From Lottia gigantea (Eukaryota; Mollusca; Gastropoda; Lottiidae), in the NCBI RefSeq assembly GCF_000327385.1, contig NW_008708986.1, positions 5,947,736 through 6,011,735 on the forward strand: a DNA stretch of 64,000 bases, given 5' to 3'. Both the position numbers and the translations under genes were made by a program. The first letter of the stretch is position 1. Every line of letters starts with the position of its first letter. Below, one piece after another: positions 14,019 through 25,282 of this stretch. The notes below the pieces were generated by a model that saw only the letters and a list, made by a program, of their open reading frames with translations, was not told the origin of the DNA and made no database searches.

Positions 14019-17000
14019 TCAAACAGAATCTAACAGAACAGACATTTCTTTGAGTTGTTTTGAAAAATTCTGAAATAAAAAACATAGAATATAATTCAAT
14101 GAAAATTAATTAAGAAACAACAATTTTATGCATTGACAAGGCTCATCTCTACTGACTGGTTCTTGGTCAACCTTCTTGGCATTGATCTTTCCTGGATCAT
14201 CCTTACCCATTTACAACTGGAATAATGAGGAAAGAAGATGTATTAATGGTCACCAGACTTCCACATGCCATATTAGAATCAACTTTCACAATTTGTTTAA
14301 AGGAGCATTCTGTTTTGTTTTTTTTTCGTAGGTAAAAATTTTTTCAAACTTATGAAAATTGTATACCAAAATCTAGAAAAATGGGTCCTTGTGAGCTTAC
14401 TTATCTGAAAGTTTTAACTGAAAGTATTTAAAAGCTTTACGACACATAACTTTTTAAGTTTCTCATACTTTTTGGAGGTGTTACAAGGCCAAAAACCCAA
14501 AACTAGTTCTAACTACACTCCATTTTTAATTAAGCATTTTAAAACTAGTTTAGTTTGATCAAGTAGAAACATCGATCTAAATATTAATAAATATTTTTAG
14601 GTTCTATTTTGATAATGAAAATATTGCATAATGCCCCTTTAATGTTACCCAAATTTCCTAAATTATCAAATATCTTACCCTAAATTGTGGTACTGTCATC
14701 TCTATAGAATGTTGTATGGCTGTACCTGATTGGTCAGCTACTGTTATTGCCATGGTAACATAGGGTGTATTTAAATGTTTACAATCATTAGAACTCACAG
14801 CCATTCCAAGCTTCCATTTGATATCTAAAAGCTATTTAAAAACATGTTATATTTTAGGCTTTCCACCAGAGGCAATGTATTCTTGCTAAATAAAAACTAA
14901 CATAATCTGAGATGAAATGAAATGAATGGAGATTCACATCCTACTCATCTGCACCTAATTAGGCTAATGAAGACGGGCAATGTCATGCAGTATGTTAGTA
15001 TGAAAATTTTGTCAGGACAGTGGCATTAGCCTAATCTTTTTCTATTTCCATCTGTCAAGGGCTTGTAGCACACACAGCCTTGGTTAATTGTCCCATCTGA
15101 GGACTAGATGCTTTTCCATGTCTGACGTGAATCACTGGTATTATCTTTGCCAGGACTAGGGTTGCGTATTAGGGGGTCAGAGCCAATACCAGGCTTAATG
15201 ACAATTGAATTGAATTTCAGGCCTTGTCCTATGAATTTTGATAAGGATTAATGGAAAGAAAAAGGTAGGAAGAAAAATCTATTTTAATGTATAAGCTTAC
15301 CTTTCCTATATTTAGATCTTGAAAGACACAACCTGTTAATATGAGTTGCTTCCCCTAAAATACATACATAACCTCTGTGTCAATTTAGCAAATTGTACCA
15401 ATAGACATGATTTACCATAGATTTCCAATGAAGCAATATGCCATAAAGATATGATACTTGCTCACTTATTTCACAAGATAAATGATGCATATCCAGATAA
15501 ATGGATATAATTAAAATTGAATGGCAAAGATAAAACTTGATTGAGTCACATCATTGATTAAATCAAAGACAAATCTTCATGAACTTTTGCCTGGGATTCT
15601 AGACTTGAATTTGAAAGAAAAGTGGGCAATATAAAATGTTTTATGTAAGCCATACACTGTGACAGGACAAGGAAATCCTACCAACTTTAAGCAATGCCCA
15701 CCAAAAACATATATTGATGCTCAAAGCTACAATTTCAAAAAAAAGTTTGTCAGCATTAATTTGTCAAAAGATTAAGCTTCATTGAAATTACAAAACCACT
15801 AATTTTGAAGTAACAGATAGACATAATAAAGACGAGCAAAGCTATGGAGTACACAATGAGTGAAATCTAAATTTGGCCAAGCACAAATATATACACATGT
15901 AGCATCTAAGCATAAGAAATCATAAGATCACCTCTTTTTGCCAAGCTTGTACTAAAAGATTAATTTTATCATTTGAAAGTACAGATAGTTTGTCTAATCT
16001 TGACTTCAACTCTTCACCAGTTTCTTTATTTTCACAGGCAGATCTGAAACAAAAGGCAGTAGATGGAACATGATCTGATTTTAGATAACAGAAAAGTTGG
16101 AGAAAAACCTCCTGGTATAACAATAGAGGAGACACAGCCTTTATGCTTTTAAGCACAGATCAACATTTGAATTAAGGTTTATTAACAAGTTTTGAGGCTA
16201 TTTGCAAAAACTGAATCATTTTCCATGAAGCATTATATCTGGGAAATATTAAACAATGAACAGCAAAAATTCTACATTTTCCTTCATCAAATATTGTTTA
16301 ATGGACCTCAATAAAATCATTCTATTCAGATTTAAATGTATATTCGGATGTTTCATTTTATGTTCTTTTTTTCTTTGGCTGACTCAACTTGCCAACCATG
16401 ATCTTACAAGATTGTTATGCATCACAATTTCAAAAAAATGTCACCTACCTGACTATAGCTGATACAGATTTGATTACATTGTCAATAATATCTTTACTTT
16501 TAGATGATTCTATATCTTGAATATTCTACAAAAAATAGCACATATTAGTTGACAGTGTAATGACTAAATATACTAACTATTGTTTGAGTTAAATTTTTTT
16601 TTAATTTTTTCCATTCTTTTTTTTATGATAATTGCATTGGCAGTCTCAAAATAGTACTTTTTGTGTTGTCATTGATAAAAACATAAATATAAACACACAT
16701 TGAATGTGTCTTCAAAAGTTGTTTTTACAGAGGACAATTTTCAGCCAAAATTAAAGAACTTTTTGGTTGAAATTTCTGAGAGAGAAAAATACTAAGAGTA
16801 CTATTTTTAGGCTGATATTCCAGTTCTCTTAAAAAATATACAAGTTAAAACAATTCTTTGCTATACTCAGATAATAGATTCATGGTTTCCGATTATATCA
16901 CAAAATTTATCAAGATTACATAAAGAAAATAAAAATTGACAAATGCACTATGAATACTTTGAGAATATTTTCTTACCTCATAATATTTTTTGGTACGTAA

Positions 17001-18314
17001 TGATGATATCTTTAACTGTTGAAATTCTATAATATCATAACACTACAAAAATATACATAACATTGAATGGTCAATAAATTCTACGAAAGAAATCAACATT
17101 AACACTTTTACAACCTTTGATGATGTACTTGAATTTGCATTGACACATATTTGTTTTACACGAAATATGGTTTCGAAAGAGTTCTTCTTGCCTTTATAAA
17201 TATGTGTTTCAGGGAAGCTTACAGCTTATATTTTCAAATTTACCTGAACACTAACTTTGGACAGAAAATTTATGGTTGGAAGGATCAACAGTGGTGACGG
17301 CAATAGATTACATGTCCACATTAGAATGTGAGTGCATAAAAATGTTTCAAAAGTGAGATTGACCGTGAAGATTAAAGGGAAACAGTCTGCAATTTCGGGG
17401 ATTGATTTGGGTCTTGAATGTGCTGTAATAGTCTTAAGAAGCACGAAAATTGCATTATCCCTTCAAATATACCTCAAACTAGAAATTTCACTGTCTATTT
17501 CTATATATGTGTTTTCTATATATGGCATAGTCTCACTAAAATTCGAGTCGAATTTTTAACTTTCAAGCATAATTATGGATACACATGGATTTGAAGGCTC
17601 AAATTTCGATGAGCTGTGAACATTATTATTGAGGTATGATTGGTCGAATGGATACTGAAGGTACTCCTTTAATGATGCAATTTTTGAGCAAAACTTCTAG
17701 AATTAACTTACTGTAGGCCCTACTTACAATCATTAGAAAAAGTTCATCTGATATCTGATTACATCTGGACAATGATTCTCTAAACCCTGAAATATAATGA
17801 CAATAATTTGGTGGAGTTGTAATATAGGTTGGGCTATTAGGTTCAAAAGATGAATGTAATTTCAAAGTCATGAAATTCCAAAAGGTCAAAATTTAACAAA
17901 ATTTGGTGTAAGTTGAGAGATAAACATTAAAACCATAAGCACACAAATATGAAAATTTGTCCCATGTTTTGCATGTCATGAATGTAATTCTGTCTGCTTA
18001 ATAATATCACAATAGCTAAGGAATAGGACCAGAAGGCTAAACCTTGATAAAATAAATCTGTATACGTACAATGTACAAATTGTATATAAATACTTAGTAG
18101 GTCTAGCCGTGAGGCTAATCATTTTACAGAGTGAACATCATCATTGAATTCATTGTCTTAAAGTAATGCATCGAAAGTAAAATTTCATGACAGCTTTCTT
18201 TGGAAAAATCAAGTCAAAACTCGAATGAGGAAAACTTCAGGTAAACAACCTATAAAAATATAGTGTGGCAAATATATTATTACCTTCTTGAAAGTGGTTG
18301 GATTTATCCGCCAT
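14019..18314 (-). CDS. COMMD6: COMM domain-containing protein 6, full-length form with N-terminal helical domain
   Basis: Exons in coding order: 18284-18314, 17728-17786, 16977-17042, 16449-16525, 15932-16043, 15301-15354, 14679-14831, 14019-14069; phases agree throughout and give 200 aa. Residues 134-200 are a COMM domain: LLDIKWKLGMAVSS, then SIEMTVPQF and the ending NFSKQLKEMSVLLDSV. These are nearly colinear with human COMMD6 (QLVDFQWKLGMAVSS, EMTIPQF). COMMD proteins assemble into the CCC/Commander complex for endosomal recycling and also modulate NF-kB; that role is family knowledge. Residues 1-130 are helical with no recognised motif and match the position of the COMMD N-terminal domain, which the short (85-aa) human form lacks. 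The 15932 donor is weak (GAG|GTGATC). The start is the first ATG in the only open first exon. Confidence 0.9.
14301..14638. mobile_element. MITE flanked by TTAA, in COMMD6 intron 7
   Basis: TTAA occurs at both edges (14297-14300 and 14639-14642). Inside it are inverted ends AGGAGCATTCTG and, on the other strand, AGGGGCATTATG. No coding sequence. The TTAA duplication fits a piggyBac-mobilised element; the family is not identified. Confidence 0.65.
17430..17632 (-). repeat. Dispersed 0.2-0.25 kb repeat, copy 1
   Basis: Shares TTGAAGGCTCAAATTTCGA (plus-strand reading) and CCTTCAAATATACCTCAAACT with the copies at 28905, 39586, 48027, 55240 and 55876. It lies in COMMD6 intron 2. No coding capacity; a MITE or SINE is possible. 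Confidence 0.8.
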
Positions 18315-18640
18315 TTTAACCAAAATTGATCACGTGACAAACTAAGATGTACAAATCACGTGATATGAAAGTTCCAGACCACAACCAAGTGACACTGTGT
18401 AACAACCAGATCCAGTGTCGTCGTCATCGTCGCCTTCATTTATACGAATGGAAAATAACGAATCTTGTAAACAGAGATTTAAAAGGTCAAATCTCTTTGA
18501 AAAATGTCGGAGTCTCAGTATAAGGCTTTGATGTCTGAAAAAATCGCGATTTGCTGTCTGTAAACAGTGGTAAGGCCTATCTGTGCATTCAAAGTGCTAT
18601 GCTCTTGACCAAAATAGTAAGCAATTTAGTAACCCCTTGT
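18315..18640. other. COMMD6 5' flank
   Basis: Short region upstream of the COMMD6 start. No TATA box or conserved motif stands out. It ends where the CAGTGGCG-ended element begins. Confidence 0.4.
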
Positions 18641-19978
18641 CAGTGGCGCAAACCTCCCACGGAGTATTTGAGGGGACTCTCTCCCAAGTAAGCTTTTCAA
18701 AAACTGGAATTGATTAGACGCACCTTGACAAATATTTTTGAGCCAAAATGAATAAAATTCATGTGTCTAATTTTCTTAGAAGTTGCTGTTCAAATGGGGG
18801 CAATTGCAAAAGAATCTTGTCTTTTGGACACAATAAAGTGAAATCGGCGTGGTCTATAATCATTTTCATTTTAAAAATTTTGCCCAAATTTTAGCATATT
18901 TCCGGACAAACTGTGTATTTTGGGTTCCAACTGATTAGTTAATAAGGTCAAATTCGACATGTAATACGAAATTTTACCGAAGTGAACCGCTTGAAGAAAT
19001 ATTAATTAATAAGATTTTAGTTTGTATACTTCGGTCAATATTCAAAGCAGTTGCAGTGCCAGGGGGTATACATGGGGAAGACTGGCTTATTGGGGGATGT
19101 TGAATTCAAAATGCGGCAACTCTGTCGAAGTGCTTTTTTTTTTTAGAAAATTAGAACTGATTATGGCACGTAGGTTGAGACAAATAAAGAATACAATCAT
19201 CGATATTTTAAAATTGAAAGAAATGAATTCGGGTGAAATGAGTGTATACTGAAAGTTAAAATAAAGCTGTACAAATCGAACTGTTATTTAAACCTTTTGC
19301 CCAAAACAATTCATGGCATAATTTGTTTTCTTTACAAAATTTCATAATCTCTGAAGATTTGATAGATGTATTTCACCATAAAATTGCTCAGCCCGGTCGA
19401 CTTTACGAATTCTCGCTCCCTTCTTCTATGTGTCACACTAGGATCCAAGAAAGAAAGATAGAAACAACTAAATTTTACAAAGATAACAACGATTGACTTT
19501 AGATTCCACAATTATTCCGTCAATTTCTAACGGCATATTCGCAACCACACACCAGATTTTCTGTCATTTAACTAGTTTTAAAAATAATTTTTCAAAAGCA
19601 TGCAAGCTCTTAGAATGTCTTTGGGTACATATACATGTATAAGGTTTGATACTTTTACACTTCAAATGAAAGACTTCCTCCAGAACATTGCACGTGACAA
19701 TGATCGACCCCCATTTCGGACTGAATATTCTCCGCTGTGAAGTCATATATTTCCGCACCGTATCACGAATACGGGTTTTGACGTGGTCTTATAGTATGAC
19801 GAATGGGGGTGTGGTTTGGATACGATGATATTTCCGTAGTTATCAATCATGGGCAACTACATCAAGCAGCCCCCCCCCCCCCCCCCTCGCAGCCCCGAAA
19901 GCAAGTTTTTCGGGCAAAAATCTCATAACTAGGTTAGAAATTCGGGCAATATCCGACGTAAACCTGGCTACGCCACTG
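18641..19978. mobile_element. Putative DNA-transposon-derived element with CAGTGGCG ends
   Basis: The left end reads CAGTGGCGCAAACC and the right end, on the opposite strand, CAGTGGCGTAGCCAGG. No matching 8-bp target duplication is seen and no transposase is recognisable, so this may be a decayed or composite element. It contains a C run at 19870-19886. Its right end stops three bases beyond the GPCR stop codon. Confidence 0.35.
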
Positions 19979-19981
19979 GCA

Positions 19982-22900
19982 TCAAGCCACACTAATTGAG
20001 TCTGTTTTCTTTAAATCTTCTGACTTGGAAGAATCAGGTGTATATCTGTTATTGGTGCTTATATCGACATTAGGGTGCACTTTCTTACTGAAACATAGTC
20101 TTGTGAAGAATTTAGAACGAATTATGAGTCTGACTACCCAACAAAGGTTTGTGTTCACCATACTATTGACTAAAGCAAAACGTTTGGCTATCAAATCCGC
20201 ACGAAATGATTGATCCAAATCAAGTTGATGAACGGCGTATCGTACCTGAAAATGATCAAAATATTAGACGATATTGAAGATGCAGTATGAAAACACTTCA
20301 TTCTTGAAAAAAAGGATCATACTTGAAAAAGTTTTCTAAAAAATATGCTTTTTACATCTATGTTTCTTTTTAAATAGGGGTAATTAAAACGGATTGTACT
20401 AATTTTTAACTTAGCAGTTTGAACTTGTTTTGGTGTGGGTCTTAAATAAGGGAACCCATCTTTAAAGCTCTTTAAAGGTACACAAATTTCTAGATTTCGG
20501 TTTTCATTATTCCGAGCATCCAACCTACTTTAAAAAAAAAATAAGACAACTCCTTATAGTAATAATGAAAGGGAATTGATATGGACGTTTTCACTTCAAT
20601 AGTCTGCTCTTCATTGAGCTAAGGTAGATAATGTACTTTGTGAGGTGAGGGAAACTTTGATTCGATGGCTTCATATATTTGACCATTTGTGCAAGTACAT
20701 TGCTAAAAGAGAACACACGACAAATAAACGCTACACAAGGCTTTCCATGAATATTCAAAAACATTTCAATCAGATTGTGCAACATATCGCCTTTCAGCAA
20801 CATTATAAATTATTACAAACCAATATCAATAGCTTGTTCACATGAATTGATTTAGCATACAGCAATTCGTCTAATACACATCAATAAGTATCATATAGAA
20901 TTAATCTGTATCCAGTAATTTTGCTATCGATGTATCGACCAACACGATCTAAAACGTTTGGTGTGATGTTGCATCATACGCTTCGTTGAATTCTGATGGA
21001 CAATCATCAAATAAATCGCACCATGTTGTAGCGGATGCTCTATTATTGATGTCTTAATTAGTACTTACCAAAATAGGGGAGATACCAATTACAAACATAA
21101 CAGATTTGACAACTAAAATTATCATAAATTCAACTTGTACATTTAGTTTATTGTTCGAATCTGTCATTTTCTTCATTTTCTTGACTTCAAATATAACTAA
21201 GCCATTTAAAATAACAGTGGCTGCAACACATATCATTCCTGAAATAATATGTTTAAAATGGATTTATTTTAATCCATTAACTGAATAGAAATAAATTGGT
21301 TTATTTATTACAGATCTAAAGGTTGTTTTACTCTGATGAACAAGACTGTACCCGAGTTCCTTTTCCAAACGATTAAGGATTACGCTCTTTATGAGATGAA
21401 GAAAACGGTGGTGGGATCGCTAGTGAGTCAGGAGATGCCAGAAATGTTAGGGCCAACCTTCAGGAGCAAAAGATATAACTTAAGCAATATAGACAATTGA
21501 ACAAAACTCAAAAGAATTTTATTATTCGAGTCTACTTTCCCATTTAAATTCATTCACAGCATGTGTAGTCTAGATTAATAGTAAATCAATTTACTATAAA
21601 TATAATTTTAATGGCTTCAACGGCTTTAAAACGGAAACGTTTAACATTAAGTGCAATGCTTTAAGTTCGATATTGATATTTTTAAGGGCTATAAATTGGA
21701 CAACTATCCAGATATCAAACATTAATCCGAACATGAAAGCATTAAGTACAATTTCTATATTTTGCCATTTAAAAGAAGAGGTCAATAAAATAAATAATTT
21801 TTTTCTCGGTTATACCAGTACCAATACGTCTGGGCTACGGGTGTCTTTGTGAATCGCTTATAAGCACCCTAGAAAGCGCAACATGACAGATTTTGTCGAA
21901 ACTTGGTCAAATTGATTATCATTGTCACTTAGGGATGAACCCTATAGAAAATATTCAATATGAAATATTGCCTTTGTTATTTCGATACAGGTAAAATCTT
22001 TAACCCATTAACACCCTAGAGAGTACAATTAGTAAACGATTTTGAAAAATCTTGTTGAAATTGATCATTATCAAATTCTTGAATCCTATCGCCAATCCAC
22101 GAATCAAAAATATTTTATATGAGTTATTTGTTTTAATTTTCGAAATGGATGAAGAAGCTGGTACAATGCTTGTTAGACTTAAATAAAACTTGTTTTATTG
22201 TTGATAATTTATATTCAAGAATAATTCACACAAAGCTGTTAGAGAATGTTACCATTCCTGGCAGGCTATCTTGTTGTATATATAATGAAATACAATGTCT
22301 TTTCACAATCTGTATCATTTCTAAATTACTAGACAATGAAATTATCCTTCTGTGAATACAATATGAATATACCCGTAACTGGATATATTTCACAATCGGC
22401 TTAAGGTATTATTTAATTGCCTACATAATTAATATTTTTTGATAATAGATAATGCCATTATGGAATATATAATATGTTGCTTAATGCTAAATACAGATTT
22501 CATAACAGATCCTGATAAGTGAATATATTGTTTTCGTTGCCAATATTTCTGCTAAACACTTTTCTAAGTTATAAGACCATACACGTTCTTGTTTGATAAT
22601 AATCTGAGAATTCCTCACAATAAGTAATCATGGACGGCAAAAAATCACTAAAAGAAACATCAAATTTGATTTTGATCAGATTGATACTAACAGAGATATA
22701 TATACATACAAACAAAATTAAAGTTCTACCTTGAGAGATAGATATACATACAAACTAAATAAAAGTTCTACCTTGAGAGATAGATATACATACAAACTAA
22801 ATAAAAGTTCTACCTTGAGAGATATATATACATACAAACTAAATAAAAGTTCTACCTTGAGAGATAGATATACATACAAACTAAATAAAAGTTCTACCTT

Positions 22901-25282
22901 GAGAGATAGATATACATACAAACTAAATAAAAGTTCTACCTTGAGAGATATATATACATACAAACTAAATAAAAGTTCTACCTTGAGAGATAGATATACA
23001 TACAAACTAAATAAAAGTTCTACCTTGAGAGATAGATATACATACAAACTAAATAAAAGTTCTACCTTGAGAGATAGATATACATACAAACTAAATAAAA
23101 GTTCTACCTTGAGAGATAGATATACATACAAACTAAATAAAAGTTCTACCTTGAGAGATAGATATACATACAAACTAAATAAAAGTTCTACCTTGAGAGA
23201 TAGATATACATACAAACTAAATAAAAGTTCTACCTTGAGAGATAGATATACATACAAACTAAATAAAAGTTCTACCTTGAGAGATAGATATACATACAAA
23301 CTAAATAAAAGTTCTACCTTGAGAGATAGATATACATACAAACTAAATAAAAGTTCTACCTTGAGAGATAGATATACATACAAACTAAATAAAAGTTCTA
23401 CCTTGAGAGATAGATATACATACAAACTAAATAAAAGTTCTACCTTGAGAGATAGATATACATACAAACTAAATAAAATCTACCTTGAGCAAATATAAAC
23501 CAGACAAATGCCGAACCAGAGGTTGTTTTATCTCCCCATTTAAAATCACACCAAACTCTCCTTTGAAATGAATTGATACCAATTAACGGGAATGCTAATA
23601 TAATGCACTGAAATTAAATATGTATTTCTGAAACCATTGCTCAGATTGGAATATAATTGTATAACCATAACGTTTTCTGTTTAAGATTCGATCCAAGGAC
23701 ACAATTCGGGGGGCAAATGCTCTTTGTTTTCCCACTCTAGAGAGAAACTTCCGCTTCCTCTAATTCTCCCCCGTTTCAGTGGTTTCAGGCATCGAAATTC
23801 TTGGAAACCGCCTCTTTAGCTAATTAAACTAAATGAAACTCTCCAAACTGATAGTGAAAAATATAACTACTAACCGTATAAATTATAACGCCAATGATTA
23901 TAACTAGAGCTTTCTGAACACTCCACAATCTCTCGTACAGAAATGGTTTGGCAATGGAACAATATCTCTCCACTGCTAGAGCAGTTAATAAAATCATTGA
24001 TGCCTGCTGAGTTTGATTAGCAAAGAATGCCAATGCATTGCAATAATTCATCCCATATTCACAGGGTCCGAACCAAAATATTAGCAACTGTAACAGCAAG
24101 CCGGTAACTGAAATTAACATAGTGGAGCTTTAAATGATATATCAATTTTCCTTTGAAAATTGATTATACAAAATTAAATATAACTGAACGTCCTGCATTA
24201 CTTTAAATTATCAGATAAAGCTAACGGAACAAGAGGTAAAGAGGCCAGCGGCATTAGCTTAATGCTCAGTGAGATTTTGGTCGTTTTTGTCTCCATATAT
24301 CAGTATCCGTGGCAGGCCGTTGGGGCGATGAAGCGGCTCCTCCAAGTTGAACTAATGTTAGGGCCGCAGTCTACCAAGGATGCATATTCGTGTACGGTAC
24401 GTTCTGATGGGATCCCTCACGTTGTTAACGTCTTTCAAAGCCCCCTACGAACCAAGGAGTTTTACCCACGGTATAAAGAAAGCAATGGAAATCATACTAT
24501 TACGTGTATACGTTTACACTATATTCTCGGCAGCCAAGGAAATCACGCTTCAAGCCGTGACAAAACGGAACACAATGTGACATTGCTGGAAAGGAACTTC
24601 AGATGCCGGGGAATATATACGATACACGTCCAACTACGGACCACACCAATGTTTTGTTACGAAATATTACGTATTATAGTGTTTATCCAGTTTTATCACG
24701 GTCTATTACAGTTCTCATCCGCACCGTGACCGCCGTTGCTGCCGTTCAAAATATTTCGATAGTTTAAAATTCTGGCCAGAATCCACACGGTAATTACGGT
24801 TTGACACTGAATTATGAGTCCTTTGAGAACAACGCTGTTCGACTTTAACTTTCACCATTGACTAAAAGGTAGCATAACTTCATAGCGGTTCCGAGCTTTC
24901 CTAAAAGTAGTATATTCCTGAAAGAACTTTCGGGCCTGTGCTTTGACTTTGACGATAAGCCTGTGATTAAAATGTAAATTGTTGAAACTTGATTCCGTGT
25001 TGCGTATATAACTGATAGTAGGGCTTAATGTTAATATTGACGTCCTCTATATTTGAACAAATATAACCTTTTATACTTACATGTTAGAATAATATCGTTG
25101 AATCCCAAACCTATAATGATGACCTTTGAAACAGCGGCGTCTTTATTCTTTTTCAAACTTAGAGACATCCAAATGACGATGCCAAGACTAGTTACTAATA
25201 GCCACATAAACATAAATGTCCCACCCCACGCTAAGGACTCGTCAGGTTCAAAATTATCCACAGAACAATTTAGCACTGACAT
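19982..25282 (-). CDS. Class A GPCR, prostanoid (prostaglandin) receptor-like
   Basis: Coding exons in order: 25081-25282, 23875-24107, 23484-23607, 21069-21238, 19982-20245; phases agree and give 330 aa. Seven hydrophobic segments are visible. TM3 ends in LTALAVERYCSIAKPFLY (ERY at 114-116), like the prostanoid-receptor VERC...HPF motif. The second extracellular loop has RRVWCDFKW (Cys165), comparable to the prostanoid PGTWCF loop. TM7 reads DLIAKRFALVN; Arg265 sits where prostanoid receptors bind the ligand carboxylate. The usual D/NPxxY is degenerate (NTNLC). The N-terminus carries an N-glycosylation site (NCS). The ligand is inferred, and another orphan class A receptor is possible. The ATG at 25280-25282 is preferred to the in-frame GTG just upstream. 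It is divergent from the gene at 27743, 2.5 kb away. Confidence 0.8.
22691..23483. repeat. 42-bp near-perfect minisatellite, about 18 copies, abutting a 5' splice site
   Basis: About 17.8 copies of a 42-bp unit run from 22731 to 23483, with a degenerate copy at 22691-22730. Apart from GATAGA/GATATA variation in a few units the copies are identical, so the expansion is recent. The array lies in the GPCR intron after exon 23484-23607. On the minus strand each unit contains CTCAAGGTAGA, the same bases that form the real exon end and donor (GCTCAAG|GTAGA at 23482-23490). Both strands are open across the array only because 42 is a multiple of 3. Confidence 0.98.

Noticed and set aside
19866-19890. 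C run near 19870 as a functional G-quadruplex or i-motif
   Set aside because: A single homopolymer of uncertain length in a putative transposon remnant; assembly length errors are likely.
22718-23498. Long open frames on both strands (about 250 aa) made of 14-residue repeats
   Set aside because: They exist only because the 42-bp minisatellite unit is a multiple of three without stops; no start context, no domain, and they lie inside a GPCR intron.
24262-24729. 155-codon plus-strand open frame in GPCR intron 1
   Set aside because: Composition is not protein-like to my eye, there is no recognisable motif and the frame overlaps another open frame; possibly repeat-derived DNA with higher GC.
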